Of a DNA stretch of 64,000 nt, positions 44,122-54,125 are shown one piece after another. Each line of letters begins with the position of its first letter. The stretch's first letter is position 1. Source of the DNA: SIG603 sp044432645 (lineage in GTDB: Bacteria; Bacillota; Clostridia; Oscillospirales; Acutalibacteraceae); assembly GCA_044432645.1 (NCBI GenBank), contig JAWXUM010000007.1, positions 7,986 through 71,985 of the forward strand, written 5' to 3'. The position numbers and the translations under genes are program-made. Below the pieces are notes generated by a model. That model had not been told where the DNA came from. It ran no database searches and saw nothing but the letters and a program-made list of their open reading frames with translations.

Positions 44122-46041
44122 ATGACCACGTTAGAACAAAACGGCTTTGAAAGTTTTTGTAGTGGCAAGTACAGCAGTGCCTATGAATACATGGGCTTAC
44201 ATAAAATTCAAAATGACAGTGGCAAACTTGCAATGGTGATTAGAACATGGGCACCAAATGCAAAGGCTGTTGCAATTACAGGGGATTTTTGTAATTGGGA
44301 AAGTGAAAAATATCAACTTCACAACATTGGACAGGGCATTTGGGAGCTTTATTTTTACGAAATTTTAGACGAATATGCAAGTTACAAATTACATATAACT
44401 CCATATAACGGTGAAAGCTTTTTCAAGTCTGACCCTTATGCTTTTCATACCGAAACAAGACCTGAAACAGCGTCGAAGTTTTATGATATTAAAGATTACA
44501 AATGGACAGATTTGAAATGGATAGCAAATAAAAAGCGAAAACCACACTACGAAAAGCCTATGAATATTTACGAGGTTCATGCTGGCTCTTGGCGTAAATT
44601 TAAAGACGGCAGTGTTTTTTCTTACGAAAAACTTGCAGATGAGCTAATCCCTTATGTAAAAGAAATGGGTTACACTCACATTGAGTTCATGCCTCTTACT
44701 GAATATCCGTTTGACCCATCTTGGGGTTATCAAGTAACAGGATATTTTAGTCCAACATCACGTTTTGGCTCTCCTAAAGATTTCATGTCTTTGGTTGACA
44801 GGTGCCACAAAGAGGGTATTGGTGTTATTATGGACTGGGTTCCTGCTCATTTCCCAAAAGATGCAACAGGCTTAGCCAACTTTGACGGCACTCATTGCTA
44901 CGAGTATCAAGACGCTAGAAAAGGTGAACACAAAGAGTGGGGAACTTTAGTTTTTGACTACGGAAGAAAAGAAGTAGTAAATTTCCTAATTTCAAGTGCT
45001 AATTTTTGGATTAAAGAATATCATATAGACGGTTTAAGGGTAGACGCAGTTGCCTCAATGCTATATTTAGATTATGGCAGAGAAAACGGAGAGTGGATAG
45101 CCAACAAAGACGGTGGAAACCAAAACCTAGAGGCTGTCGAGTTTATGAGAACTTTAAACGAAGCAGTGTTTACACAAAACCCAGAAGTTATGATGATAGC
45201 AGAAGAGTCAACCTCGTGGCCAATGGTTACAAAACCACCATTTATGGGTGGCTTAGGTTACAATTATAAATGGAACATGGGTTGGATGAACGACATGTTA
45301 AGGTATATGTCGCTTGACCCACTTTATAGAAAAGGAAATCACGATAATTTAACTTTTTCGTTCTTCTATGCTTTTTCAGAAAATTATGTTTTACCAATTT
45401 CACACGACGAAGTGGTTTATGGCAAAGCTTCACTTTACAATAAAATGTTTGGCAATACCGAAGAAGAAAAATTCTCAGCTTTCAAGTGCTTTGTAGCATA
45501 TATGATGGCTCACCCAGGCAAAAAACTACAGTTTATGGGTACAGAATTTGCTCAAAAAAACGAGTGGAATTTTGAAAAAGAACTTGAATGGGAACTTTTA
45601 CAATATGACGAGCATAAAACAGCTCAAACATTCTTCAAAGGAATTAACCATTTCTATTTAGATAGAAAAGAATTATGGGAAGTTGACTTTAGTTGGGAAG
45701 GCTTTAAATGGATTTCCAGCAGTGACGACAGTCAAAGTATTATTGCTTTTAGACGTTTTGACAAAAAAGGCAATGACATTATAGCAGTGTGTAACTTTTT
45801 ACCTGTTACTAGGGAAAATTATCATATTGGCGTACCTTACAAAGGTGTTTATAGCGAAATATTTAACACCGACGACAAAATTTATGGTGGTAAAGGCGTT
45901 ACCAATGGTACTAAAATAAAAACGACAGATGAAAATTTACACGACTTTGAACAAAGTGTATCTCTTACAATTCCGGGAAACACTGTAATCTTTTTACGTT
46001 GTACTAGAAAAAATAATATAAAAAAGAAAGAGGCTGAATAA
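44122..46041 (+). CDS. glgB: 1,4-alpha-glucan branching enzyme
   Basis: GlgB introduces alpha-1,6 branches into glycogen. A CBM48 domain (about 20-115, WAPNAKAVAITGDFCNW) precedes the GH13 barrel with DWVPAHFP, GLRVDAVASM (nucleophile Asp308), MIAEEST (Glu361) and PISHDEVVYGK. 639 residues, complete. First gene of a tight operon, two bases before glgC. Confidence 0.97.
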   Translation: MTTLEQNGFESFCSGKYSSAYEYMGLHKIQNDSGKLAMVIRTWAPNAKAVAITGDFCNWESEKYQLHNIGQGIWELYFYEILDEYASYKLHITPYNGESFFKSDPYAFHTETRPETASKFYDIKDYKWTDLKWIANKKRKPHYEKPMNIYEVHAGSWRKFKDGSVFSYEKLADELIPYVKEMGYTHIEFMPLTEYPFDPSWGYQVTGYFSPTSRFGSPKDFMSLVDRCHKEGIGVIMDWVPAHFPKDATGLANFDGTHCYEYQDARKGEHKEWGTLVFDYGRKEVVNFLISSANFWIKEYHIDGLRVDAVASMLYLDYGRENGEWIANKDGGNQNLEAVEFMRTLNEAVFTQNPEVMMIAEESTSWPMVTKPPFMGGLGYNYKWNMGWMNDMLRYMSLDPLYRKGNHDNLTFSFFYAFSENYVLPISHDEVVYGKASLYNKMFGNTEEEKFSAFKCFVAYMMAHPGKKLQFMGTEFAQKNEWNFEKELEWELLQYDEHKTAQTFFKGINHFYLDRKELWEVDFSWEGFKWISSSDDSQSIIAFRRFDKKGNDIIAVCNFLPVTRENYHIGVPYKGVYSEIFNTDDKIYGGKGVTNGTKIKTTDENLHDFEQSVSLTIPGNTVIFLRCTRKNNIKKKEAE

Positions 46042-46043
46042 TA

Positions 46044-47249
46044 ATGTTACCAAAACAAGAAGTTGTAGCAATGCTTTTAGCAGGCGGACAAGGTAGCCGT
46101 TTAGGTGTACTAACAAAAAAACTAGCAAAACCAGCAGTTCCATTTGGTGGAAAATACAGAATTATCGATTTCCCACTTTCTAACTGCGTTAACTCTGGCA
46201 TTGAAACAGTAGGTGTTCTTACTCAGTATCAACCACTTGAACTTAACGAGTATATCGGTAATGGTCAACCGTGGGATTTAGACAGCTTTACAGCTGGTGT
46301 ACACGTTTTACCACCTTACCAAAAAAATAAAGGCTCTGACTGGTACAAAGGTACAGCTAACGCTATTGGTCAAAACATTGCCTTTATAGAAAGATACAAC
46401 CCAGAATATGTTGTTGTTTTATCTGGCGACCATATTTATAAAATGGACTATTCTAAAATGGTTCAATACCATAAATACCACGGTGCTGACTGTACTATTT
46501 CAGTTATCGACGTTCCACTTGCAGAGGCTTCAAGGTTTGGTATTTTAAATACTAATGAAGATATGTCAATTTACGAGTTTGACGAAAAACCAGCAGTTCC
46601 AAAAAGCACAAATGCTTCCATGGGTATTTATGTTTTTACATGGAGCGTTTTAAGAGAATATTTAATAAAAGACGAAGAAGATGCTACATCAAGCAATGAC
46701 TTTGGTAAAAATATTCTTCCTAATATGTTAAACGACGGCAAAAAAATGTACGCTTATGAGTTTGAAGGATATTGGAAAGATGTTGGTACTATCGACAGTC
46801 TTTGGGAGTCAAACATGGACTTGCTTGACCCTAAAATGGCACTTGATTTAAGCGAAGAGAGTTGGAAAATATACGCAAGAAACCCTGTTATGCCTCCACA
46901 TTATGTTGGTCATACCGCTACCGTGCAACATTCATCTATTGCAGAAGGTTGTAATGTTTATGGCGATTTAGAATTCTCTATATTGTTTGCTGGTGTTACA
47001 GTTAAAGAGGGCGCAGTTGTTAACTCTTCTATCGTTATGCCTGGCGCAGTTATAGAAGAAGGCGCAGTTGTTGAATACGCAATTATAGGCGAAAATGCTG
47101 TTATAGGCAAAAATGCTGTTATAGGCAAAAAACCAGAACAAGTAGAAAACTTAGACGACTGGGGCGTAGCAGTAGTAGGACCAGATTGTAAAATTGCAGA
47201 GGGTGGAGTTGTTCTACCAAATGCTATGATAGATGCAGACGAGGTGTAA
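46044..47249 (+). CDS. glgC: Glucose-1-phosphate adenylyltransferase, catalytic subunit
   Basis: GlgC makes ADP-glucose from ATP and glucose 1-phosphate. LLAGGQGSRLGVLT near the N-terminus is the nucleotide loop, and KPAVPFGGKYRIIDFPLSN follows. The C-terminus is a left-handed beta-helix with repeated V-I-G-x-N units. 401 residues. It is paired with the glgD gene just downstream. Confidence 0.97.
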   Translation: MLPKQEVVAMLLAGGQGSRLGVLTKKLAKPAVPFGGKYRIIDFPLSNCVNSGIETVGVLTQYQPLELNEYIGNGQPWDLDSFTAGVHVLPPYQKNKGSDWYKGTANAIGQNIAFIERYNPEYVVVLSGDHIYKMDYSKMVQYHKYHGADCTISVIDVPLAEASRFGILNTNEDMSIYEFDEKPAVPKSTNASMGIYVFTWSVLREYLIKDEEDATSSNDFGKNILPNMLNDGKKMYAYEFEGYWKDVGTIDSLWESNMDLLDPKMALDLSEESWKIYARNPVMPPHYVGHTATVQHSSIAEGCNVYGDLEFSILFAGVTVKEGAVVNSSIVMPGAVIEEGAVVEYAIIGENAVIGKNAVIGKKPEQVENLDDWGVAVVGPDCKIAEGGVVLPNAMIDADEV

Positions 47250-47251
47250 TT

Positions 47252-48367
47252 ATGAGAGGTAATAATATTTTAGGCATTCTTTTTGCATATGTAAACGACG
47301 AAAGAGTACCAAATTTGACAAGAAGTCGTGTTATGGCTTCAGTTCCTTTTGGTGGCAGATATAGATTAGTAGACTTCACACTTTCTAATATGGTTAATTC
47401 TGGAATTAACAAAGTTGGTGTTATTACAGAGCGTAATTATCAGTCTTTAATGGACCATTTAGGTTCAGGTAAAGCTTGGGATTTATCAAGAAAAAGAGAG
47501 GGTTTGTTCTTACTTCCTCCTTTTGACGCTGACCATTCAAGAACAGACGGCAAAGTTGAGTCACTTGACTCTATTAAAAGATTTATAGAAAACTCTCAAG
47601 AAGAGTACGTAATGCTTTCCGACACTGACGCTATATACAACATGAATTACAAAGAAGTTTTAAGTTATCATATAGACAAAAAATCAGATTTAACAGTTGT
47701 TTATCGCCATGGAACTAACCCAACACACGTAAGAACTGGTGTGCTTACTTTAAACGAGGAAGACCAAGTTACAAATTACAAAATTTTTGATAAAGGTGCA
47801 AACGACAGCGACATTAACATGGGTGTTTACATCATTAAAAAAGAAAAACTTCTTGATTTAATTGAAACTTGTATTTCTGAAAATATTTTAGACTTTGACA
47901 GGTCTGTTATGTTTAAATGCGTTAAAGAAATGAAAGTTTACGCTTATGAATTTACTGGTAAATATTATCAAATAACAGGCAGAGGTGAATATTTTAAAGC
48001 TAACATGGCACTTATGGACGAAGAAGTAAGAAAAGAACTTTTCAACCCACAAAGACCTATTTATACAAAAGTTAGAGATGACATGCCTGCTAAATATGGG
48101 CTTGCATCACATGTTACAAATTCAATTGTTGCTGACGGTTGTGCAATCGAAGGCGAAGTAGACGGTTGTGTTTTGTTCCGTGGTGTAAAAATTGGCAAAG
48201 GTTCAGTTCTTAAAAACTGCGTTATTATGCAAGACAGCGTTATTGGTGAAAATGTTAAAATGACAAAAATTATATCCGATAAAGATGTTATTGTGAAAGA
48301 TAATGCAGAGATTAAAGGTGCTGAAAGCTATGCTATGTATTTGAAAAAAGGCACAGTAATCGAATAA
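47252..48367 (+). CDS. glgD: Glucose-1-phosphate adenylyltransferase subunit GlgD
   Basis: GlgD is a GlgC paralogue typical of Firmicutes, thought to modulate GlgC in a heterotetramer. It keeps VPFGGRYRLVDFTLSN and the beta-helix end. The N-terminal GGxGxRL nucleotide loop is replaced by ILFAYVNDERVPNLTRSR, so it should not be catalytic by itself. 371 residues. The gene starts two bases after glgC. Confidence 0.95.
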   Translation: MRGNNILGILFAYVNDERVPNLTRSRVMASVPFGGRYRLVDFTLSNMVNSGINKVGVITERNYQSLMDHLGSGKAWDLSRKREGLFLLPPFDADHSRTDGKVESLDSIKRFIENSQEEYVMLSDTDAIYNMNYKEVLSYHIDKKSDLTVVYRHGTNPTHVRTGVLTLNEEDQVTNYKIFDKGANDSDINMGVYIIKKEKLLDLIETCISENILDFDRSVMFKCVKEMKVYAYEFTGKYYQITGRGEYFKANMALMDEEVRKELFNPQRPIYTKVRDDMPAKYGLASHVTNSIVADGCAIEGEVDGCVLFRGVKIGKGSVLKNCVIMQDSVIGENVKMTKIISDKDVIVKDNAEIKGAESYAMYLKKGTVIE

Positions 48368-48389
48368 AAAACGAAAGAAGGTCGAAAAC

Positions 48390-49817
48390 ATGAAAGTTTT
48401 ATTTTGTGCAAGCGAAGCACTTCCATTTGCAGCAACTGGTGGTCTTGCTGATGTAGCAGGTTCTCTACCTCCTGCACTTAGAACAAGACTAATAGGCTGT
48501 AGAGTTGTTATGCCTTTATACGATACCATTTCACAAGAGCTTAAAGACTCAATGCATTTTGTAACAAGCATAAGTGTGCCTGTTGCATGGCGTAGACAAT
48601 ATTGTGGAATTTACGAAGCAAAAGTTGGCAAAGTAACTTATTATTTGCTTGATAATCAGTTCTATTTTAAAAGGTCTGGTCTTTATGGTCATTTTGATGA
48701 TGCCGAGCGTTTTGCGTTTTTTTCAAGAGCAATTTTAGAAATGCTACCTTATATTGACTTTAAACCAGATGTTATCCACGCTAACGACTGGCAAACTGCT
48801 TTAGTTCCAATTTATTATAGAATTTTCTATTCTAATTTAGACTGGTACCAAGGCATGAAAACACTTATGACAATTCATAACATTCAGTATCAAGGTCAGT
48901 ATGGCCGTGATATTTTAGAAGATGTTTTCGGTATTCCTGAATCTGAAATGCCACTTATGGAGTGGGACAACTGTGTTAACCTTATGAAAGGTGCTATAGA
49001 AAGTGCTAACTGGGTTTCTACTGTTAGCCCAACTTATGCCGAAGAAATTCTTGACCCATGGTTCTCCCATGAACTAGACCCAATTTTAAGAGAACGTGCA
49101 TGGAAATTGTCGGGTATTTTAAATGGTATAGACCAAATTGGCTATGACCCTAGCACTGATAAAGATATTTACGAAAATTATTCTTTTGAGGATATTTCTG
49201 GAAAAGCTGTTAACAAAGAGAAACTTCAAGAAAGAATGGGTATAGAAGTTAACCCAGATGTTCCTGTTATTGGTATGGTAACAAGGCTTGTTTCTCACAA
49301 AGGTTTAGACCTTGTTAAAGAAGCTGTTGACGATTTAATGCAATATAGCAATTGTCAATTTGTTGTTTTGGGAAGTGGCGACTGGGAATACGAAACTTTC
49401 TTTAGAGAAATGCAGGAAAAATACCCAGGCAGATTTGCAATTTGTGTTGGATTTATTCCAGAGCTTTCAAGAAAAATTTACGCTGGTTCAGATATTTTCC
49501 TAATGCCTAGTAAATCAGAGCCTTGTGGTTTATCTCAAATGATTTCTCTAAGATACGGTACAATTCCAGTAATTCGTGAAACTGGTGGATTAAAAGACTC
49601 TATTACCGATTGTCGTGACGGAAAAGGTAACGGATTTACATTTAAAAGCTACGCAAGCCGTGACATGCTTGACTCAATTCATGCATCAATTTATCTATAT
49701 AACAACGACAAAAAGCAGTGGAATATCATGGTAGAACGTGCCATAAACTGCGATAACAGCTGGGGAAAATCAGCAAAAGAGTATATTAAACTTTATAAAA
49801 ATATTGTTAAAAATTAA
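48390..49817 (+). CDS. glgA: Glycogen synthase (ADP-glucose type, GT5)
   Basis: GlgA extends alpha-1,4-glucan from ADP-glucose. It is a GT-B enzyme of 475 residues, with IHANDWQTALVP, TIHNIQYQGQYG, GMVTRLVSHKGLDL and PSKSEPCGLSQMISLRYGTIPV (the E-x7-E region). In the N-terminal ADP-glucose loop the usual Lys-x-Gly-Gly-Leu reads ATGGL, with Ala replacing Lys. This form may be common in some Clostridia. It is the last gene before a strong terminator. Confidence 0.95.
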   Translation: MKVLFCASEALPFAATGGLADVAGSLPPALRTRLIGCRVVMPLYDTISQELKDSMHFVTSISVPVAWRRQYCGIYEAKVGKVTYYLLDNQFYFKRSGLYGHFDDAERFAFFSRAILEMLPYIDFKPDVIHANDWQTALVPIYYRIFYSNLDWYQGMKTLMTIHNIQYQGQYGRDILEDVFGIPESEMPLMEWDNCVNLMKGAIESANWVSTVSPTYAEEILDPWFSHELDPILRERAWKLSGILNGIDQIGYDPSTDKDIYENYSFEDISGKAVNKEKLQERMGIEVNPDVPVIGMVTRLVSHKGLDLVKEAVDDLMQYSNCQFVVLGSGDWEYETFFREMQEKYPGRFAICVGFIPELSRKIYAGSDIFLMPSKSEPCGLSQMISLRYGTIPVIRETGGLKDSITDCRDGKGNGFTFKSYASRDMLDSIHASIYLYNNDKKQWNIMVERAINCDNSWGKSAKEYIKLYKNIVKN

Positions 49818-49837
49818 TGTGAATTTTATTTTCAGTT

Positions 49838-49863
49838 GAAAAGGACGGTTTTCCGTCCTTTTC
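49838..49863 (+). terminator. Terminator of the glg operon
   Basis: An 11-bp stem, GAAAAGGACGG (49838-49848) with CCGTCCTTTTC (49853-49863), has a TTTT loop. The U-rich part is inside the stem end. It is near-identical in core to the terminator at 9466. Confidence 0.8.
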
Positions 49864-49961
49864 GCATATCCAAAAATTTACAATGACAGAAATTTAACTT
49901 GCAAAAAATGCCGATTAGTTGTAAAATGAATATATAAATTTGTAAAGTAGAAAGGTTATTT

Positions 49962-51101
49962 ATGAACAAAGAGAAAATTGTAGAAATACTTGCAAAGCCT
50001 ATATATTTTGCAGTTATAAGTCAAAAAAAGAAAACTTCTCAAACTGAATTTTCCAAAATAGAAATAAAATCCTTTGAAAAAAATTCAGAAATCTTGTATC
50101 AGTTTAGCAGTCAAAAGCTAAAACAAGTTTTTCATAAAAATTTAAACAAAGAAAATGCTATTGATTATATTGTTTCACTTCTTGAAAACGATTTTCAACA
50201 ATGCGTTATTTTTTCAAGCGAAAGCGACTATCATATAACAAGTTTTAACGGTAAATTTAAAATCAAAACTTCAAAAGCAACCAAATCGCCAAAAACTTTA
50301 AGCCACGATAGAACTAAAAATTATATAATTCCAGCTGATGCAGACTTTTTGTTTGAACTTGGAATTAGTACAAAAAATGGTGAAATCAAAAAGGAAAAAT
50401 ACGCAAAATACAGACAAATTAATAGATATTTAGAGTTTGTAGACAATATAAAAGAAAGCTTTCCGAAAAACAAAACTATTAGAGTAGTTGACTTTGGTTG
50501 TGGAAAAGCTTATTTGAGTTTCGCTCTTTACTACTATTTAAAAGTAAAACTTAATTTAGATGTAAAAATTATAGGTCTTGACCTAAAAAAAGATGTTGTT
50601 GAATATTGTGACAAATTAGCACGCAAATTATCTTATGATGGACTTAATTTTTACACTGGTGACATTGGACAATATAACTCTGACGACGGTTTCGACATGG
50701 TTATTTCACTTCACGCTTGCGATACAGCGACTGACGAGGCAATTTACAAAGGGATACTTTGGAAAAGTAAGATTATTTTTGCAGTTCCATGTTGTCAGCA
50801 CGAACTTAACCCTCAGCTTAAAAACGAAGACAATAATGCTTTGCTTCGTTACGGCTTAATGCGTGAAAGGCTTGCAACTTTGATAACCGACACGTACAGA
50901 ACTCTTCTTTTAGAAACAAGAGGCTACAAATGCGATATGGCAGAATTTATCGAAACCGAGCATACTCCGAAAAATGTGTTAATTAGAGCTGTATATACAG
51001 GTGATAAATCCAAAAAAGCTAAAAAAGAATTAGAAACCATGAAAAGTTCATGGAATTTTACTCAACATTTAGAAAATATATTAGAAAAAGGCGGAATTTA
51101 G
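49962..51101 (+). CDS. Class I SAM-dependent methyltransferase
   Basis: A Rossmann methyltransferase of 379 residues. The SAM loop is VVDFGCGKAYLSFALY (about residue 177), with IIGLDLKKDVVEYC, a DGFDMVISLHACDTATD motif IV region and a FAVPCCQHE segment. This arrangement resembles the Methyltransf_32 (GSTCD-like) group. The N-terminal 150 residues form a separate domain I do not recognise. The substrate is unknown, possibly RNA. It is followed after two bases by the nucleotidyltransferase gene. Confidence 0.78.
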   Translation: MNKEKIVEILAKPIYFAVISQKKKTSQTEFSKIEIKSFEKNSEILYQFSSQKLKQVFHKNLNKENAIDYIVSLLENDFQQCVIFSSESDYHITSFNGKFKIKTSKATKSPKTLSHDRTKNYIIPADADFLFELGISTKNGEIKKEKYAKYRQINRYLEFVDNIKESFPKNKTIRVVDFGCGKAYLSFALYYYLKVKLNLDVKIIGLDLKKDVVEYCDKLARKLSYDGLNFYTGDIGQYNSDDGFDMVISLHACDTATDEAIYKGILWKSKIIFAVPCCQHELNPQLKNEDNNALLRYGLMRERLATLITDTYRTLLLETRGYKCDMAEFIETEHTPKNVLIRAVYTGDKSKKAKKELETMKSSWNFTQHLENILEKGGI

Positions 51102-51103
51102 TT

Positions 51104-52024
51104 ATGAAAAAACCAATTTTATTAGTTATGGCAGCAGGTATGGGTAGCAGATACGGTGGCTTGAAACAAATTGACCCTGTAGGTGTTAATGGCGAAATTA
51201 TTATGGATTACTCTGTTTTTGATGCAAAAAAAGCTGGTTTTGAAAAAGTTGTATTTGTTATCAAAAAAGAAAACGAAGAAGATTTTAAACAAGCCATTGG
51301 TGATAAAATCTCAAAATATATCGAAGTAAAATACGCTTACCAAAATCTAGCCGACTTACCAAATGGTTTTGAAGTTCCTGCACAGCGTGTAAAACCTTGG
51401 GGAACAGGCCACGCTGTTTTAAGCGCTAAAGAGTACATTGACGCTCCTTTTGTTGCAATTAATGCAGATGATTATTACGGTGGACAGGCTTTCCAAAAAA
51501 TTTACGACTTTTTAACTAGCAAACAAAGTCAAGATAAAATGCAAATTACAATGGTAGGTTACTTGATAAAAAACACATTGTCAGAAAATGGTCATGTTTC
51601 TCGAGGTGTTTGTGAAGTTGATGAAAACTCTAAACTAACTGGAATTACAGAAAGAACTAGAATTGAAAGAGTTAACGGCGCACCAGCATTTACTGAAAAC
51701 GACGGCGAAACTTGGGAAAATTTAAGCGATGACACTATAGTTTCTATGAATATGTGGGGTTTTCCACAAGAAATGATGCAAGAGTTAGAAATTAAATTTA
51801 AAGAATTTTTGCTAAAAGATGCTCCTAGCAATCCTTTAAAAGCTGAATTTTTCTTGCCTTTTGCAGTAAATGACTTACTAGAAGAAAACAAAGGCGAAGT
51901 AACAGTTTTAAAATCAGAGGACAAATGGTACGGTGTTACTTATAAAGAAGACAAAGAAATTGTTAAAAACGCAATGAAAAATCTAGCAGAAAACGGCACC
52001 TACCCAAACCCCCTTTGGAAATGA
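51104..52024 (+). CDS. Sugar-phosphate nucleotidyltransferase family protein
   Basis: A 306-residue NTP transferase with MAAGMGSRYGGLKQIDPVG at the N-terminus and the Asp pair in AINADDYYGG for metal binding. It has no beta-helix tail. Whether it makes an NDP-sugar or loads another phosphorylated alcohol is unclear. The ATG at 51104 has AGGCGGA upstream. A longer frame overlapping the methyltransferase lacks a site. It is probably co-transcribed with the methyltransferase gene. Confidence 0.83.
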   Translation: MKKPILLVMAAGMGSRYGGLKQIDPVGVNGEIIMDYSVFDAKKAGFEKVVFVIKKENEEDFKQAIGDKISKYIEVKYAYQNLADLPNGFEVPAQRVKPWGTGHAVLSAKEYIDAPFVAINADDYYGGQAFQKIYDFLTSKQSQDKMQITMVGYLIKNTLSENGHVSRGVCEVDENSKLTGITERTRIERVNGAPAFTENDGETWENLSDDTIVSMNMWGFPQEMMQELEIKFKEFLLKDAPSNPLKAEFFLPFAVNDLLEENKGEVTVLKSEDKWYGVTYKEDKEIVKNAMKNLAENGTYPNPLWK

Positions 52025-52061
52025 TGATTTTTATTGAACTAAACCATATATTTTACTGTAG

Positions 52062-52083
52062 GGAACGATGCCCTCGTCGTTCC
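52062..52083. repeat. GGAACGA...TCGTTCC palindrome
   Basis: Seven-base arms around TGCCCTCG, preceded by GTAG. It is a copy of the dispersed palindrome family, closely similar to the one at 26573. Confidence 0.55.
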
Positions 52084-52132
52084 GTCATTCGTTAATTTTC
52101 CCCCTATTCAAACATTGAAAGGAAGATGTCAA

Positions 52133-52744
52133 ATGAGCGAGCATATGCCATTAATCATTGAGCTTAAACTCAAAGAAACCAGCGTGTATTGCTATTTTCA
52201 CAATTCAGCAAGCACCGATATGGCTACCTATTATGGTGAAGCACTGATAGAGCTTTACCACAAAGACGGATACGAAAATTCTCCACTTGAGCCTGAAATT
52301 ATTGGGTACGAGCTATTTCATAAACTGCGTAAAATATGCCCATTCGGTGTTGGACTTTCCATGGCAGGTTTTTGTGAGGAAGCGTATGAGTACATGTGCA
52401 AAAAATATCCTAACTATAGCTTTAACGAAGCCGTAGACCGATATGTTGGGTTCATTTTTATTAGTGAGCCACAAAAAGACGCATTTCAAAGCGTTCAGCG
52501 TAGCAAATCCATTCCAACTGACAGCTTTATTATCGACTTTGACAAAAAATCTGTGAGTTTTGGGCTGTTTCACTTAGACGATATAAATGCTGTTGCAACT
52601 GAAGATTTACCTGTTATTGACTATGATTTTAAAAATATTCCAATAGATGATTTTAAAAAACTGCACGGTTTACTTGATGAAAAGTTCAGCTTTGCCCACC
52701 ACGAAAATGGCAAACGCTACATTTACTCAAAACTTTATAGCTAA
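52133..52744 (+). CDS. Hypothetical protein
   Basis: A 203-residue soluble protein that I do not recognise. It has no signal peptide or membrane segment. The sequence is mixed alpha/beta and rich in aromatic residues, with FGVGLSMAGFCEEAYEYM and FIIDFDKKSVSFGLFHLDD as the most structured-looking parts. The ATG at 52133 has GAAAGGA at nine-base spacing. A TTG at 52115 opens the longer frame just before that site. It stands alone, between a palindrome and a terminator. Confidence 0.7.
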   Translation: MSEHMPLIIELKLKETSVYCYFHNSASTDMATYYGEALIELYHKDGYENSPLEPEIIGYELFHKLRKICPFGVGLSMAGFCEEAYEYMCKKYPNYSFNEAVDRYVGFIFISEPQKDAFQSVQRSKSIPTDSFIIDFDKKSVSFGLFHLDDINAVATEDLPVIDYDFKNIPIDDFKKLHGLLDEKFSFAHHENGKRYIYSKLYS

Positions 52745-52763
52745 AAAAATAATTGATTAATTC

Positions 52764-52802
52764 AAACCACAGAAATGGACTTTCCTAATCTGTGGTTTTT
52801 GA
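52764..52802 (+). terminator. Terminator of the hypothetical gene
   Basis: AAACCACAGA (52764-52773) pairs with TCTGTGGTTT (52789-52798), followed by TTGATTTT. Confidence 0.78.
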
Positions 52803-52837
52803 TTTTATTAATTCAAAAAGATACTCTATAATAACAT

Positions 52838-52872
52838 AAAAAATAGCTGTCTACAATTTTTGCAGACAGCTA
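52838..52872 (-). terminator. Terminator of the ECF sigma/ABC operon
   Basis: TAGCTGTCT and AGACAGCTA (52844-52852 and 52864-52872) form a perfect 9-bp stem with T residues following on the minus strand. Confidence 0.85.
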
Positions 52873-52879
52873 GATTAAT

Positions 52880-54124
52880 TTAATTAACTTGATGTTTTTT
52901 GAAGTTGATATGAGTAATTATAGTAAAGGCTACGGCTAACACCGAGTACAAAGCTACTACTACAAACACATTGTTTAGATATGTGTTTCCAATCATATAT
53001 AAATTATTTCCAAAAAGTTTGTAGTCGTACTGTGCATAGGCTGGGAAAAGAGCGATGATATTATTTTGTAAATCTGTTAAATCTAGCGAAATCATAGATT
53101 CCACAACAAATGGAAAAAATGAAATGGTTAAAAGAGTGATTATTGTTGCAATTTGGTTTTTTATAAGTTGTGAAAGCATTGCACCAAAAATCGAAAAAAC
53201 TAAACAGACTAAAATAGATACTAAAATTTTTACGATAAGCACATTTAAAACAGTAGTATCATTAAAACTTTTTCCAAATACTGTGCTTAAAAAATATGCT
53301 GTTTTTCCGTCCTCAAGCCCATAAACCACCTGAGTTGTTATAAGCTGCATAGCTGTGATTATTAGATAAATTAGAGTTGTCAAACTAAAAATACAGGTAA
53401 TTTTGGCAAGTGCGACTGATTTTTTACCATTTTTAGATGATATTAAAAACGTATCTGTTTTTAAAGAGTATTCACTTGAAAAAATATTTGCAGATAAAAT
53501 AGATATTAAAATAAGTAGCATAAGTGCAAATTCTTGTTGCTTATTAAAGAAAAATGTATATCCGTCAGTATATCCAAAATAAAGTGGGTCTTCGATTTCA
53601 TCTATTTGATTATATAAATATTCAGTTTTTTCTTCACTGTAATTATAGAATTTAAAAACTTGTTTATAAACTTCTTTATAATCAGCATTAAAATTCTCTA
53701 TAAAATCCTCACGAGAAATCGCAGACAGCGATGCTGATTGTTGCTCATTTTCACTTTCACCCTCGCTATAAACAGTGTATTTGCTCATTATTTGATAATA
53801 AATATCATAAAATGTTCCATATTTTGCGTTGTTGTTAGCGTTTTTATCCATATCATTTTGCATATCATCATAAAAAGTCCCAAGCCACTGCTCGTTCATT
53901 TCACCAGTACCAGACTCTCCAATTTCCTTGTACATTTGGATAGCTTCCACACCACTGTAATTCTCGTAGCCGTCTTCAGTTTGGACAGAAAAATAGATAT
54001 TTGAGATATCATTGTATGAAAGAAAAATCATAAGTCCAAACAATGCTACTATAAAAATCATGTTAAATTTTGATTTGAAAATTTTAAGATATTCAAATTT
54101 TACTAAAGTTAAAAAGTTACTCAT
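52880..54124 (-). CDS. ABC-2 type transporter permease
   Basis: A 414-residue permease. One membrane helix near residue 20 is followed by a large extracytoplasmic loop (about 40-190, acidic) and then five or six helices. This is the layout of ABC-2 permeases paired with DrrA-type ATPases. The ATG at 54124 lies one base after the ATPase stop, with GAGGTG upstream. The longer frame begins with a GTG in that site. Cargo is unknown. Export of a peptide or antibiotic is possible. Confidence 0.83.
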   Translation of the reverse strand: MSNFLTLVKFEYLKIFKSKFNMIFIVALFGLMIFLSYNDISNIYFSVQTEDGYENYSGVEAIQMYKEIGESGTGEMNEQWLGTFYDDMQNDMDKNANNNAKYGTFYDIYYQIMSKYTVYSEGESENEQQSASLSAISREDFIENFNADYKEVYKQVFKFYNYSEEKTEYLYNQIDEIEDPLYFGYTDGYTFFFNKQQEFALMLLILISILSANIFSSEYSLKTDTFLISSKNGKKSVALAKITCIFSLTTLIYLIITAMQLITTQVVYGLEDGKTAYFLSTVFGKSFNDTTVLNVLIVKILVSILVCLVFSIFGAMLSQLIKNQIATIITLLTISFFPFVVESMISLDLTDLQNNIIALFPAYAQYDYKLFGNNLYMIGNTYLNNVFVVVALYSVLAVAFTIITHINFKKHQVN

Positions 54125-54125
54125 A

